The translations under genes were made by a program, and so were the position numbers. Under the pieces are notes generated by a model. That model had not been told where the DNA came from and did no database searches. It saw only the letters and a program-made list of their open reading frames with translations. A DNA stretch of 64,000 bases, from positions 78,647 through 142,646 of the forward strand of contig JAUHYW010000017.1 of assembly GCA_030426085.1 (NCBI GenBank), given 5' to 3'. The stretch's first letter is position 1. Every line of letters starts with the position of its first letter. Of the stretch, positions 27,259 to 35,677 are shown piece after piece. The stretch is from a bacterium. GTDB taxonomy: Bacteria; Myxococcota_A; Bradymonadia; UBA7976; UBA1532.

Positions 27259-29943
27259 TCACTGCAAGCCGGCGAACCCGGGGTCGACCACCCCCGCCTC
27301 GACGATCTCGACCCGGTACCACGCCCGGATGGTGCACTCGCCGGGATCGTCCCACTGGTCGAACTCCAGGTCGAAGAGCCCGCCGTCGGCGATCTGATCG
27401 GCGGTGTAGTACACCTCCTGCGCGCCGAGGCGGTCCTGCCGGCCGAGCCCCGAGGCGCTGAACAGCTCGCCGACCAGGGTCAGGCCGGTGCCGTCCCGGG
27501 GCAGGACGATGTCGGCCTGCACCGCGTCGGGCGGGAGCTGGAGGGCGGCGATGTCGACGCTCTCGTCCTCGTCGATCTCGAAGGCGTCCTGCGGGCTCAG
27601 CCGGAACTCGCGCCGCTGCAGCTCGCCGTAGCCCTGGCCGGGGGCGATGGCGAACTCCCAGTAGATGTCGCACTCGTCGTCGCCGATGTGATCCAGCCGC
27701 TCGAGCGACACCCGCACCCGGTCGTAGCGCACCACCCGCTCGTGGTCGACGACCCACGCCGCCGCCGGCAGCAGGCCGACGCCCGCGTAGCGCACGAAGC
27801 CCAGGTAGCGCCAGGTGTTGGCCTCGGCCGAGGGCTGGTCGACGAAGCGGACCGCGCCCGGATCGAGCGTGGCGACCACGTCCCCCCCGACCTCGAGGGC
27901 GATGTCCTCGGCGGTCAGCGTGCGGTACTCCTCGGGCATCTCGCCGAACTGCCCCAGGCCGTCGGCCGCGTCGCGCACGATGTACAGCGCCTCGATGCCG
28001 GGGTTGGTGATCGGATCCCAGCTCAGCTCGATGGCCGCGCCGTCGTCGATCGGGCGGGCGTCGAGGCCGTCGAGGGTGAACTCATCCACCTCGAGCGGCC
28101 GCAGATCGAGCCCGTCGACCAGCGAGTCGCCGTCGGTGTCGGGGTCGAAGGCGTCGGTGCCCGCCTGCTGCTCGGCGGCGTCGTCGAGGCCATCCTCGTC
28201 GGTGTCGGCCCGGGTCGGATCGCTCACCGCGTGGGTCGGCCGGGGATCTTCGGGGCTCCAGCCGTGCAGCACCTCGTCCCCGTCGGCCAGCCCGTCGCCG
28301 TCGGTGTCGACCGCCTCGTCGGAGGTGCCCAGCCGGACCTCGGTGCGCACCCCCAGGCCGTCGCCGTCCTTGTCCTCGTCGTACACCAGGTGGATCGCGT
28401 CGCCCGGCATCAGCCGCAGCGTCTCGAAGTCATCGAGCACCGCGCTGGCCACGCCCTCGCGCACCCGCAGCACGTTCCACCGGCCGATCGCGCCCGGGTC
28501 GTGCATCGAGCCCGGCGCGGTGTGCCCCTCGAGCCCGGCCAGCACCGTCACCGGGCGCCCGTCGGCCCCTGGCACCCGCTGGATCTGCACGTCCTTGCCC
28601 AGCCACTCGCGCAGCCCCTCGACCAGCAGCAGCCCCGTCGGCTCGCCGGTGGCCGGGTCGTAGCGCATGTTGGTCGCCAGGATGGCCTGGGTGGAGGGGA
28701 TGTCGACCGTCGGCCCGTGATCGATGATCACCATGCCCGTCCGGCCCCGGCGCACGGTGGCGTCGTGCCCGAAGGCCCGCCCGTCGGCGTCGACCAGCTC
28801 GAAGCCCGAGACCTCCAGCTCCAGGCCCCGGGGGTCCTCCATCAGCGCCACCGCGTCGTCCCAGCCGAGGGTGTCCCGGCGGAAGTAGACGCTGCTGTGG
28901 GTCTCGCCCGGCCCCAGCGTGCGGGCCGGGAACTGCGTCCGGGGGTCGGCCGTCTCGATGTGGGCCAGGGCCCGCCGATGCCACGGGTTGCGCCGGTCGC
29001 GGTGCAGCAGGGTCATCGAGGCGTTGCGCACGGTGAACGCCACCCGGCCGGTGTTGGCCAGGGTCACCGGGAAGGCCACGTAGCCGCTCTCGAAGGTGAG
29101 CTGCCGCGACTCGGCCCGATCGCGGGCCTCGGCGACCTGGGCCGAGGCCTCCTCGGTGTAGGAGCGGTCGGTGGTCAGGCTGACCTGGCGGGTGGTGGTC
29201 ATCTCGGTGTTGAACTTGGCCACCACGTGGATGCCGCCGGCCCAGCCCGCCTCGAGCCCGAAGCCCACCGCCAGGGAGAACGACTCCGAGTTGGTGCGGC
29301 TCTCGCCGTGGCTCACGCTGACGCTGCGGGTGGTCGCCTGGCTGACCGAGAACGACCGGCTCTCCCCGTTGGTCAGCGTCGTGTTCAGCCCGATCTCGGG
29401 CACCGACTCCACGGTCAGCTCGAGCTGAGGCAGGTCGGCGATGCGGGGGTCGGTGCCCAGCTCGACGTCTTCGTAGCGATCGTCGAAGCCGTCCCCGTCG
29501 GTGTCGGCGAGGGCCGGCGAGCTCTCGTTGCGCTCATACTCGGCGCCGTCCCAGAACCGGGGGTCGTCGCCGGCGTCGTCGTCGCTGTCGACGTCGTCGG
29601 CCCGGCTGCCGAGCACGTGCACCTCGAAGTGATCGTCGAGCCCGTCGCCGTCGGTGTCCGCCTTCAGCGGATCGAGGCCCCGCGCCTGCTCCTCGGCGTC
29701 GTCGAGCCCGTCGGCGTCGGAGTCGGCGAGGTCCGGGCGGGGCTGCACATGATACCGCCGGGCCTCGTCCCGGGCGCCGTAGACCACGACCTCCCACCCG
29801 GCGGCCTCCTCGGCGTTGGTGAGCCCGTCGCCGTCGTCGTCCCCGTCGGGCGGCATGTCGTTGCCGGCGCAGCCGGCGAGCGCGAGGGCGGCGGCGAGCG
29901 CGGCGCTGCAAACGGGACGGAGTGGTCGGAGTATGCGGTTCAT
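27259..29943 (-). CDS. Binary-toxin/protective-antigen-like lipoprotein with Ca-binding repeats
   Basis: 894 aa. The lipoprotein signal ends LALAGC (Cys25). Residues 34-170 hold Asp-rich thrombospondin-3-like loops (DDDGDGLTNAEE, DSDADGLDDAEE, DTDGDGFDDRYE) with a GWEV segment, as in the calcium domain of anthrax protective antigen (PA). Residues about 172-315 resemble PA domain 2: a Ser/Thr-rich alternating segment (FSVSQATTRSVSVSHGES...), a glycine-rich turn, an AEARDRAESR helix and VTLANTGRVAFTV, matching RYVNTGTAPIYNV of PA. A later block, TQAILATN...DPATGEP...LREWLG, parallels PA domain 3. More Ca loops lie at about 518-605, and the C-terminal 280 residues are unassigned. PA-type proteins form heptameric pores that pass enzyme partners. 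No enzyme partner or furin-like site is seen. The match was made by eye. Confidence 0.75.
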   Translation of the reverse strand: MNRILRPLRPVCSAALAAALALAGCAGNDMPPDGDDDGDGLTNAEEAAGWEVVVYGARDEARRYHVQPRPDLADSDADGLDDAEEQARGLDPLKADTDGDGLDDHFEVHVLGSRADDVDSDDDAGDDPRFWDGAEYERNESSPALADTDGDGFDDRYEDVELGTDPRIADLPQLELTVESVPEIGLNTTLTNGESRSFSVSQATTRSVSVSHGESRTNSESFSLAVGFGLEAGWAGGIHVVAKFNTEMTTTRQVSLTTDRSYTEEASAQVAEARDRAESRQLTFESGYVAFPVTLANTGRVAFTVRNASMTLLHRDRRNPWHRRALAHIETADPRTQFPARTLGPGETHSSVYFRRDTLGWDDAVALMEDPRGLELEVSGFELVDADGRAFGHDATVRRGRTGMVIIDHGPTVDIPSTQAILATNMRYDPATGEPTGLLLVEGLREWLGKDVQIQRVPGADGRPVTVLAGLEGHTAPGSMHDPGAIGRWNVLRVREGVASAVLDDFETLRLMPGDAIHLVYDEDKDGDGLGVRTEVRLGTSDEAVDTDGDGLADGDEVLHGWSPEDPRPTHAVSDPTRADTDEDGLDDAAEQQAGTDAFDPDTDGDSLVDGLDLRPLEVDEFTLDGLDARPIDDGAAIELSWDPITNPGIEALYIVRDAADGLGQFGEMPEEYRTLTAEDIALEVGGDVVATLDPGAVRFVDQPSAEANTWRYLGFVRYAGVGLLPAAAWVVDHERVVRYDRVRVSLERLDHIGDDECDIYWEFAIAPGQGYGELQRREFRLSPQDAFEIDEDESVDIAALQLPPDAVQADIVLPRDGTGLTLVGELFSASGLGRQDRLGAQEVYYTADQIADGGLFDLEFDQWDDPGECTIRAWYRVEIVEAGVVDPGFAGLQ

Positions 29944-30098
29944 CGGGGCCTCCCGGCACGGGTTCGGGAGACCTTTCTGCGAGAGCTATGCCATTTTCGG
30001 GAGTCGGCCGGATGGGGCCCCGCGGCCCCGGTGGGGAGCGCGGACCCCAGGGCCCCGAACGGGGGTGTGACGTGGGCGCCCCGGTAGGGGGCGGCGGC
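29944..30098. other. Intergenic gap between Kelch-like and PA-like genes
   Basis: This 155-base gap separates two genes transcribed leftward. It contains GC-rich self-complementary runs such as GGGGCCCCGCGGCCCC but no U-tract, and GGGAGG just before the PA-like ATG. It could hold a promoter for the two downstream lipoprotein genes; none is clear. Confidence 0.35.
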
Positions 30099-31733
30099 TC
30101 AGAAGACGTTGATCGCCGGGAAGAACAGCTCGACCCGGCGGCTGCCGCTGAGGCCGGCCGGGCTGCGGTTGACCCCGCCGAGCAGCAGCACGGTGCGGGT
30201 GTCGAGGGAGACCGCCCGCAGGCCGAAGCGCGGCTCGGAGAGCGCGCAGCCGGATTGGACCGGGGTGTCGGTGTACAGCAGCCGGCCGGGAGCCTCGGGA
30301 TCGTCGGCGGGCACGAGGCGGCTGGTCGCGGTGAGCGGGTCGCCGCCGACCCGGCCGCCGACCACCAGCACGTAGGGCGCCCGGCCGCCGTCGTCGATGA
30401 CCGCCAACGCCGCCTCGCCCCGGGGCACCGTCAGCTCGCCACGGCCCTCGACCGCGAAGCCCTCGAGCGCGACCCGCTCGACCCGGGCCACCGGCGCGTC
30501 CCGGCCGGCGTCGGCGTAGCCCCCGACGAACAGGATCGCCGCGCCGTTCTCGACGAGCGCCGCTCCATGGCCCCAGCGGGGCGTCGGCAGCTCGGCGGCG
30601 CCGGGGCGGATGAAGCAGCCGATGTCGTCGGTGGGGCTGCCCCCGCCCACGCAGCCGGTCTGGGCCGGGTTGATCGTGAACATCTCGATGGGCGCCACCG
30701 GCGCGCCGTCCGGGCCCCGCCCGCCGCCGAGCAGGACCGGGTTGGCCCGCTGCCCGGTGGGGGTCATCGTGAACCGGCTGCGGGCGACGCGCAGCGACCC
30801 CTGCACCCGGAAGCGGCCGGCGATCGGGTCGCCGGTGGGCGGCATGAAGCGGGTCGCGGTGGCCAGCGGGGTGCCGTCGCCGGTCTCGCCCCCGACGACC
30901 AGCACCGATCCGTCGGGCAGCTTGCGGGCCTGATGCCACGCCCGGCCCTCGACGGCGAGCATGGCCGGCAGGGGGCGCACGGCGTCGACCTCGTCCGGCT
31001 CGACCAGAGCGGCCGTGTCGGAGACGGTCAGCGTCTCGCCCGAGACCCCGACGACCCCCCCGACGACGAGCACCTCGCCGCTGTCGAGCTGGGTCGCGGT
31101 GTGGAACGCCCGGGGCAGCACCAGCCGCCAGGGCAGGGGGATGAGCTGGTTGTGCACCGGGTCGAAGATCTCGGCGGTGTCGAGGATGCGCTCGGGGCGG
31201 CCGTCGGCGTCGACCTCGGCCCCGCCGAGCAGCAGCACCCGCCCGTCGGCCAGCCGGGTGACGCTGGCCCCGACCCGGCGCCCGTGCAGGTCGGCCGATC
31301 CGCCGTCGCCCGGGTCGCGCAGCGGCGAGGCCCGGTTGAGCCCCACGCAGTCGCTGCGCCCGATCTGGATCGGCACCTCGGCGCTGCCCCCCGGCCCGAC
31401 GTCGAACGGCTGGCTGGCGCCGTAGAACAGCACCGCGTTGCCGCTGCCCCGGAACCCGCGGGCGGTGAAGCGGCGGCCCTCGCCGGTGGGCGCGGCGGTG
31501 ACCCGGCCCCGGCCGGCGGCGAGGTCGAAGCTCTCGACGAACTGCTCGCCGTCGGCCTCGAGCACAAGCTCGAGGGTGTCGGCTTCGCCGCCGGTGAGCA
31601 GCGTGTCGTGCAGGGCGCCCTCGGCGGGGTAGACCCGCACCTCGACCGCGGCCCCGTCGCCGCTGCACCCGGCGAAGCTCAGCGCGGCGAGCGCCAGGAG
31701 CGGCCGGCCGATGAGACAGGCAGAGCGGATCAC
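30099..31733 (-). CDS. Kelch-like beta-propeller lipoprotein
   Basis: 544 aa. The start is GTG 31733, overlapping the TGA of the PEGA gene (GTGA) with GGAGGTG seven bases before it. The signal ends LSFAGC, a lipobox. Residues about 30-110 are a beta domain, followed by repeated Kelch-type blades: GRVLLLGGAEVDADG, GEVLVVGGVVG, GSVLVVGGETGDG, AILFVGGYADAG, YVLVVGGRVGGD and TVLLLGGVNRSPA. Each has the diglycine that closes a blade and nearby aromatic or Arg positions. Kelch propellers are binding scaffolds. Coupling to the PEGA protein suggests the two work together at the envelope. Confidence 0.85.
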   Translation of the reverse strand: MIRSACLIGRPLLALAALSFAGCSGDGAAVEVRVYPAEGALHDTLLTGGEADTLELVLEADGEQFVESFDLAAGRGRVTAAPTGEGRRFTARGFRGSGNAVLFYGASQPFDVGPGGSAEVPIQIGRSDCVGLNRASPLRDPGDGGSADLHGRRVGASVTRLADGRVLLLGGAEVDADGRPERILDTAEIFDPVHNQLIPLPWRLVLPRAFHTATQLDSGEVLVVGGVVGVSGETLTVSDTAALVEPDEVDAVRPLPAMLAVEGRAWHQARKLPDGSVLVVGGETGDGTPLATATRFMPPTGDPIAGRFRVQGSLRVARSRFTMTPTGQRANPVLLGGGRGPDGAPVAPIEMFTINPAQTGCVGGGSPTDDIGCFIRPGAAELPTPRWGHGAALVENGAAILFVGGYADAGRDAPVARVERVALEGFAVEGRGELTVPRGEAALAVIDDGGRAPYVLVVGGRVGGDPLTATSRLVPADDPEAPGRLLYTDTPVQSGCALSEPRFGLRAVSLDTRTVLLLGGVNRSPAGLSGSRRVELFFPAINVF

Positions 31734-33247
31734 CAGCGCACCTCCGCGTCGAAGTCGTCGCCCGCGTCGGCCGGGGTCGCCAGCAGCACCGCGGCGGCGA
31801 CGCCCGCCCCGACGACGGCCACCCCGCCCACGACCCACACCCAGGCGGCGACCCCGTCGTCGTCTTCCTCGGGCGGGTCCGGCTCGGCGGGGCGCTCGAC
31901 CGGGATCGGCTTGCGGTTGACCACCGGCGCCCGCTCGGGGGCCGGCTCGGGTGGGGGCGCGGGCGCCAGCGCCGGCTCGGGGGCCGGCGCTGGCGGCGGA
32001 GGCGGCGGATCGGGGTCGGGCGGCGGGGGGGCGACCGGCGGCGGGGCCGGCGCGCGCACGGCGACCTGGCCCCCGACGACGACCTTGTCGGTGGGGAAGG
32101 TCGTGACCGCAGCCTCGATGGCGTCGGCGAACTGCTTGGCCTGCACCGAGGCGCTCGCGAGGTGGGCCCGGAACGGGAACTCGTCGAAGGCGGCGGTCTG
32201 CTTCTCTTCGACCCCGTAGATGAAGGCGTCGAGCACGAAGCTGTTGCCCCGGGCCGACACGTAGCTCACCACCACGTACTCGGTGCGGGTCTTCTTCGCC
32301 ACCGCCTCGGCCATCTCGCGGAACGGCGCGCCGACGTTGCCGCTGCGGGCCAGGGCGACGAGCGCCTGCACCTCGGCCTCGGTGGCCGGCTCGGGCGGCG
32401 GCGGCCCCAGCTCGGTGGCCGGCTTCAGGGTGATGGTCGTGGTGCCCCCGCCCTTGATGCGGATGCGCTCGCCAGCGAGCCCCGCGGCCTCGTGGCTCGC
32501 CTGCACATAGTGATCGCCCCGGATCTGCTTGCGCAGCGTCACCGGCGCCTGCCCGACCTCGACCCCGTCCAGCCGGATCGTGGCCCCGGGCGGGTCGCTG
32601 ACGATCTCGAGCGTGCCCCGCTTCTTCTTCAGCAGCTTGGTCTTCTCGTCGGCGAACAGCGCCTTGGCCGCGTCGCTGTACTCGTCGAGCGGCTCGGCGT
32701 CGGGGGCCATCGCGATGACCCGGCGGAAGAAGTCCCGGGCGTCGGCGTCGTACTCCAGCGCCTGGCTGACCGCGCCGAGGTAGCCCAGCGTCTCCAGCAC
32801 CGCCTCCATCTTGTTCACCGAGGCCAGCCCCGCCTCGTACAGCTCGAGCGCCGCCCGGAGCTGGGCCATGGCCTGCTCGTTGTCGCCGGCCCGGAAGGCG
32901 CCCTTGGCCGCCGAGCGCAGCCGCTCGGCCTGCTCGACCCGGGGGTCGGGCTCGCCGGCGGTGATCGAGCCCAGGGTCGGCTGATCGGCGGTCTCGACCG
33001 TCGAGCGGCGGATCAGATCCTTGCGCACCGTCTCGTCGATCGTCTTCGACAGCAGCGAGGCCCCCGGCGCGTCGCCGGGATCGATCGGGGCGATCCACAC
33101 CCGGGGTGGCAGGACCCGGGCGTCGGCGGCGGCGGGGCCCAGGCCGAGCGGGGCGAGCAGGGGCACGCCGAACAGCACCTGGAGGCCGGCGAGCAGGCCG
33201 GCGAGCGGGGCCCCCGCGCGGCCGAGGGGCGGACGAACTGCGGACAT
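31730..33247 (-). CDS. PEGA-domain envelope protein with C-terminal transmembrane helix
   Basis: 505 aa. A long N-terminal hydrophobic signal (LAGLLAGLQVLFGVPLL... to AAADA) is followed by an alpha-helical, TPR-like part (residues about 95-205). A PEGA domain comes next (about 210-280; GTLEIVSDPPGATIRLDG, GQAPVTL), then a further globular part, a Pro/Ala/Glu-rich stalk of about 70 residues, and a single C-terminal helix (VWVVGGVAVVGAGVAAAVLL). PEGA domains occur in surface-layer or kinase-linked sensors. MSAVRPP at 33247 was chosen over the longer frame because of GGGAG eight bases upstream and the signal peptide. It starts a leftward cluster of four envelope genes and is divergent from the histidine kinase gene. 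Confidence 0.85.
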   Translation of the reverse strand: MSAVRPPLGRAGAPLAGLLAGLQVLFGVPLLAPLGLGPAAADARVLPPRVWIAPIDPGDAPGASLLSKTIDETVRKDLIRRSTVETADQPTLGSITAGEPDPRVEQAERLRSAAKGAFRAGDNEQAMAQLRAALELYEAGLASVNKMEAVLETLGYLGAVSQALEYDADARDFFRRVIAMAPDAEPLDEYSDAAKALFADEKTKLLKKKRGTLEIVSDPPGATIRLDGVEVGQAPVTLRKQIRGDHYVQASHEAAGLAGERIRIKGGGTTTITLKPATELGPPPPEPATEAEVQALVALARSGNVGAPFREMAEAVAKKTRTEYVVVSYVSARGNSFVLDAFIYGVEEKQTAAFDEFPFRAHLASASVQAKQFADAIEAAVTTFPTDKVVVGGQVAVRAPAPPPVAPPPPDPDPPPPPPAPAPEPALAPAPPPEPAPERAPVVNRKPIPVERPAEPDPPEEDDDGVAAWVWVVGGVAVVGAGVAAAVLLATPADAGDDFDAEVRW

Positions 33248-33360
33248 CGAGCACTCCCGGCGACACGCGCCTGTACATGCCAGCGAATGGCGGTAGCATG
33301 GCGCCCGGCCGTCGGTCAACGTCGCGCGCGGCGGCGCTCGGGGCGGTCGTCAGGGAGCCC

Positions 33361-34938
33361 ATGCGCCAGTCGATCCCCGGCCGGGTCTTCACCGGCTTCG
33401 TCCTGCTCTTGCTGACCTTCGGCGGGGTGACGGTCTACACCGTCTGGCAGGTGCGGGCGCTGGGGCGGGACGTGGCCCGGGTCTACGCGACGGTGGTGCC
33501 GCTGCCGGCGATCGTGGCCCAGATCCGCAGCGACCTCCAGGGGCTCGACCTGCTGCTGGCCCTGGAGTCCCCCGACCGGGTGGCCCGCCAGCGGGACGCC
33601 CACGTCATGCAGCGGCGCACCTCGTACCTGCGCGCCATCGGGGGCCACCTCGAGCAGGCCCGGCGGCGGATGGCGGCCGACGACGCCCCGCCCGAGGTCC
33701 GCCCGCTCGCCGAGCCGCTGCTCGACCTCGAGCGGCAGTTCGCCGACCTCGAGCGGGCGGTGCAGGCGTGGTTCGCGGTCATCGACGACCCCGGCCGGGC
33801 CGAGCCCCTGCGGCGGGAGGCCCGCTCGGTCCTGACCCGCCTCGGCCGGCGGGTCGACCTGTTCGAACTGGCGCTCGACGAGGCGCTCGACCGGGCCATC
33901 CTGGCGTTCAGCATGGAGGAGGAGCGGGCCGCGTGGGGCGCGATCGTGCTGGCCGCGGTGGCGATGGTGCTCGGCGTCGGCATCACCCTCAGCGCCGCCC
34001 GGCTGCTGCGGCCGCTGCGCTCGCTGCGGGCGGGGGTCGAGCGCATCGCCCGGGGGGACTACGCCGGCGAGCCGGTGGTCGTGGCCGGATCGGGCGAGCT
34101 GGCGGCGCTGGCCGGGGACTTCAACCGCATGGCCGACGCCATCCGTCGGCGGGACGACCAGCTCAGCGCCCAGCAGAAGGAGCTGCTGCACCGGGAGCGG
34201 CTGGCGACGGTGGGGCGCATGTCGGCCCAGATCACCCACGAGCTGCGCAACCCGCTGTCGAGCATCGGGCTGAACTCCGAGCTGTTGATGGAGGAGCTGG
34301 CGCTGGCCGAGGTGCCCGCTCTGTCGGGGGCCCGGGACCTGCTCGCCGACATCATCAAGGAGGTCGAGCGGCTGCGCGAGATCACCGAGGAGTACCTGCG
34401 CTTCGCCCGCCTGCCGCGCCCCGAGCGGGTGCCGGTGGACCTCAACCACACCGCCGCCGAGCTGGCCGAGTTCGTGCGCTACGAGATGGAGCGGGCCCGG
34501 GTCAAGGTGCGCCTCGACCCCGATCCGGCCGGGCGCCCGGCGCTGGTCGACCCCAACCAGCTCCGCTCGGCGCTGCTCAACCTGCTGCGCAACGCCCGGG
34601 AGGCGATGGGCGACGGGGGGCACATCGTGATGCGGGTCCGGACCCTGGGCGACTGGGCGACGCTGGCGGTGGTCGACGACGGGCCGGGGGTGCCCGAGGA
34701 GATCCGGGAGCGGCTGTTCGAACCGTTCTTCAGCACCAAGCCCCAGGGCACGGGGCTGGGGCTGGCCATGGTGCGCAAGATCATCGAAGCCCAGGACGGC
34801 CGGGTGCGCATCGACTCGACCCCCGGCCGGGGCACGACGGTGCGGCTCGAGCTGCCCCCCGCGCCGATGGCCGAGGCGTCGCTGCCGCCCGAGGGGCGGG
34901 CGCCCGAGGCCGGCGCAGGCGAGGAGGCGGCGGGGTGA
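33361..34938 (+). CDS. Membrane sensor histidine kinase
   Basis: 525 aa. Transmembrane helices at about 9-30 and 191-213 bracket a helical periplasmic sensor region of about 160 residues. A HAMP domain (about 214-265) leads to a HisKA dimerisation domain with the H-box THELRNPLSS (His293). The ATPase part has an N-box (LLNLLRNAREAM), DDGPGVP, a FEPFFSTK segment and the G2 box GTGLGLAM. It should autophosphorylate at His293 and pass the phosphate to a response regulator. The receiver-PilZ protein at 38395 is the only receiver-domain protein in the window, four genes downstream. AGGGAG precedes the ATG. The next gene overlaps by four bases. Confidence 0.93.
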   Translation: MRQSIPGRVFTGFVLLLLTFGGVTVYTVWQVRALGRDVARVYATVVPLPAIVAQIRSDLQGLDLLLALESPDRVARQRDAHVMQRRTSYLRAIGGHLEQARRRMAADDAPPEVRPLAEPLLDLERQFADLERAVQAWFAVIDDPGRAEPLRREARSVLTRLGRRVDLFELALDEALDRAILAFSMEEERAAWGAIVLAAVAMVLGVGITLSAARLLRPLRSLRAGVERIARGDYAGEPVVVAGSGELAALAGDFNRMADAIRRRDDQLSAQQKELLHRERLATVGRMSAQITHELRNPLSSIGLNSELLMEELALAEVPALSGARDLLADIIKEVERLREITEEYLRFARLPRPERVPVDLNHTAAELAEFVRYEMERARVKVRLDPDPAGRPALVDPNQLRSALLNLLRNAREAMGDGGHIVMRVRTLGDWATLAVVDDGPGVPEEIRERLFEPFFSTKPQGTGLGLAMVRKIIEAQDGRVRIDSTPGRGTTVRLELPPAPMAEASLPPEGRAPEAGAGEEAAG

Positions 34939-35627
34939 GCTTGAAGGCGATGACCTACAACATCCGGCTGGGCGTCGAGTCGAGCCTGGACGCGGTGGCC
35001 GACGCGGTGGCCGCGGTCGGCACGCCCGACCTGCTGGCGCTGCAAGAGGTCGGCGACCGGTGGAACATGGGCCAGCGGGTCGACCAGGCGCGGCACATCG
35101 CCGACCGCCTCGGGCTGGCCCACGCGGTGTTCGCCGGGGCCCTCACCGACGCCGAGGGTGGCCGCTACGGCATCGCGCTGTGCAGCCGGGGCTCGCTGAG
35201 CGCGGTGGAGATCGAGCCGCTGCCCCCGATCGAGGACGAGCAGCGGGTGATGCTCACGGCGGTGGCCGCCACGCCGCTGGGGCCGGTGACCGTGATCGGG
35301 ACCCACCTGAGCATCCGGGCCGACGAGCGGCTGCGTCAGGCCCGCGTGATCGGGGCGGCGGCGGCCGCGGCGGCGGGGCCGGTGCTCGTGCTCGGCGACC
35401 TCAACGACCAGCCGGGCACCCCGACCGTCGGCGCCGCCCGGGGCGGGCTGACCGATGCGTTCGATGCGGCGGGATCGGGGCCCCCGGAGACCTTCAGCGT
35501 GATCGACCCCCACCGGCGCATCGACTACATCTTCGCCGGGGGCCTCGCGCCGACCGCTGCGGGGGTCGCGCGGTCCGCGAGGGCCAGCGATCATTTCCCG
35601 CTGTGGGCCACCTTCGACCGCCGGTGA
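34935..35627 (+). CDS. Endonuclease/exonuclease/phosphatase (EEP) family hydrolase
   Basis: 230 aa, no signal peptide. It shows the EEP fold motifs in order: MTYNIR, LLALQEV (metal-binding Glu), VIGTHLS, LVLGDLND (catalytic Asp/Asn), RIDYIF and SDHFPLWA (catalytic His). Relatives cut phosphodiester or phosphomonoester bonds in DNA, lipids or phosphoinositides, so the substrate cannot be named. The start is GTG 34935, overlapping the histidine kinase stop (GTGA) with GAGGAGG upstream, so translation is likely coupled. Confidence 0.88.
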   Translation: MSLKAMTYNIRLGVESSLDAVADAVAAVGTPDLLALQEVGDRWNMGQRVDQARHIADRLGLAHAVFAGALTDAEGGRYGIALCSRGSLSAVEIEPLPPIEDEQRVMLTAVAATPLGPVTVIGTHLSIRADERLRQARVIGAAAAAAAGPVLVLGDLNDQPGTPTVGAARGGLTDAFDAAGSGPPETFSVIDPHRRIDYIFAGGLAPTAAGVARSARASDHFPLWATFDRR

Positions 35628-35677
35628 CCGATGACGTGGCCGCTGTCTGCCGGGCATGGTATTTCTCGGAGACGACC

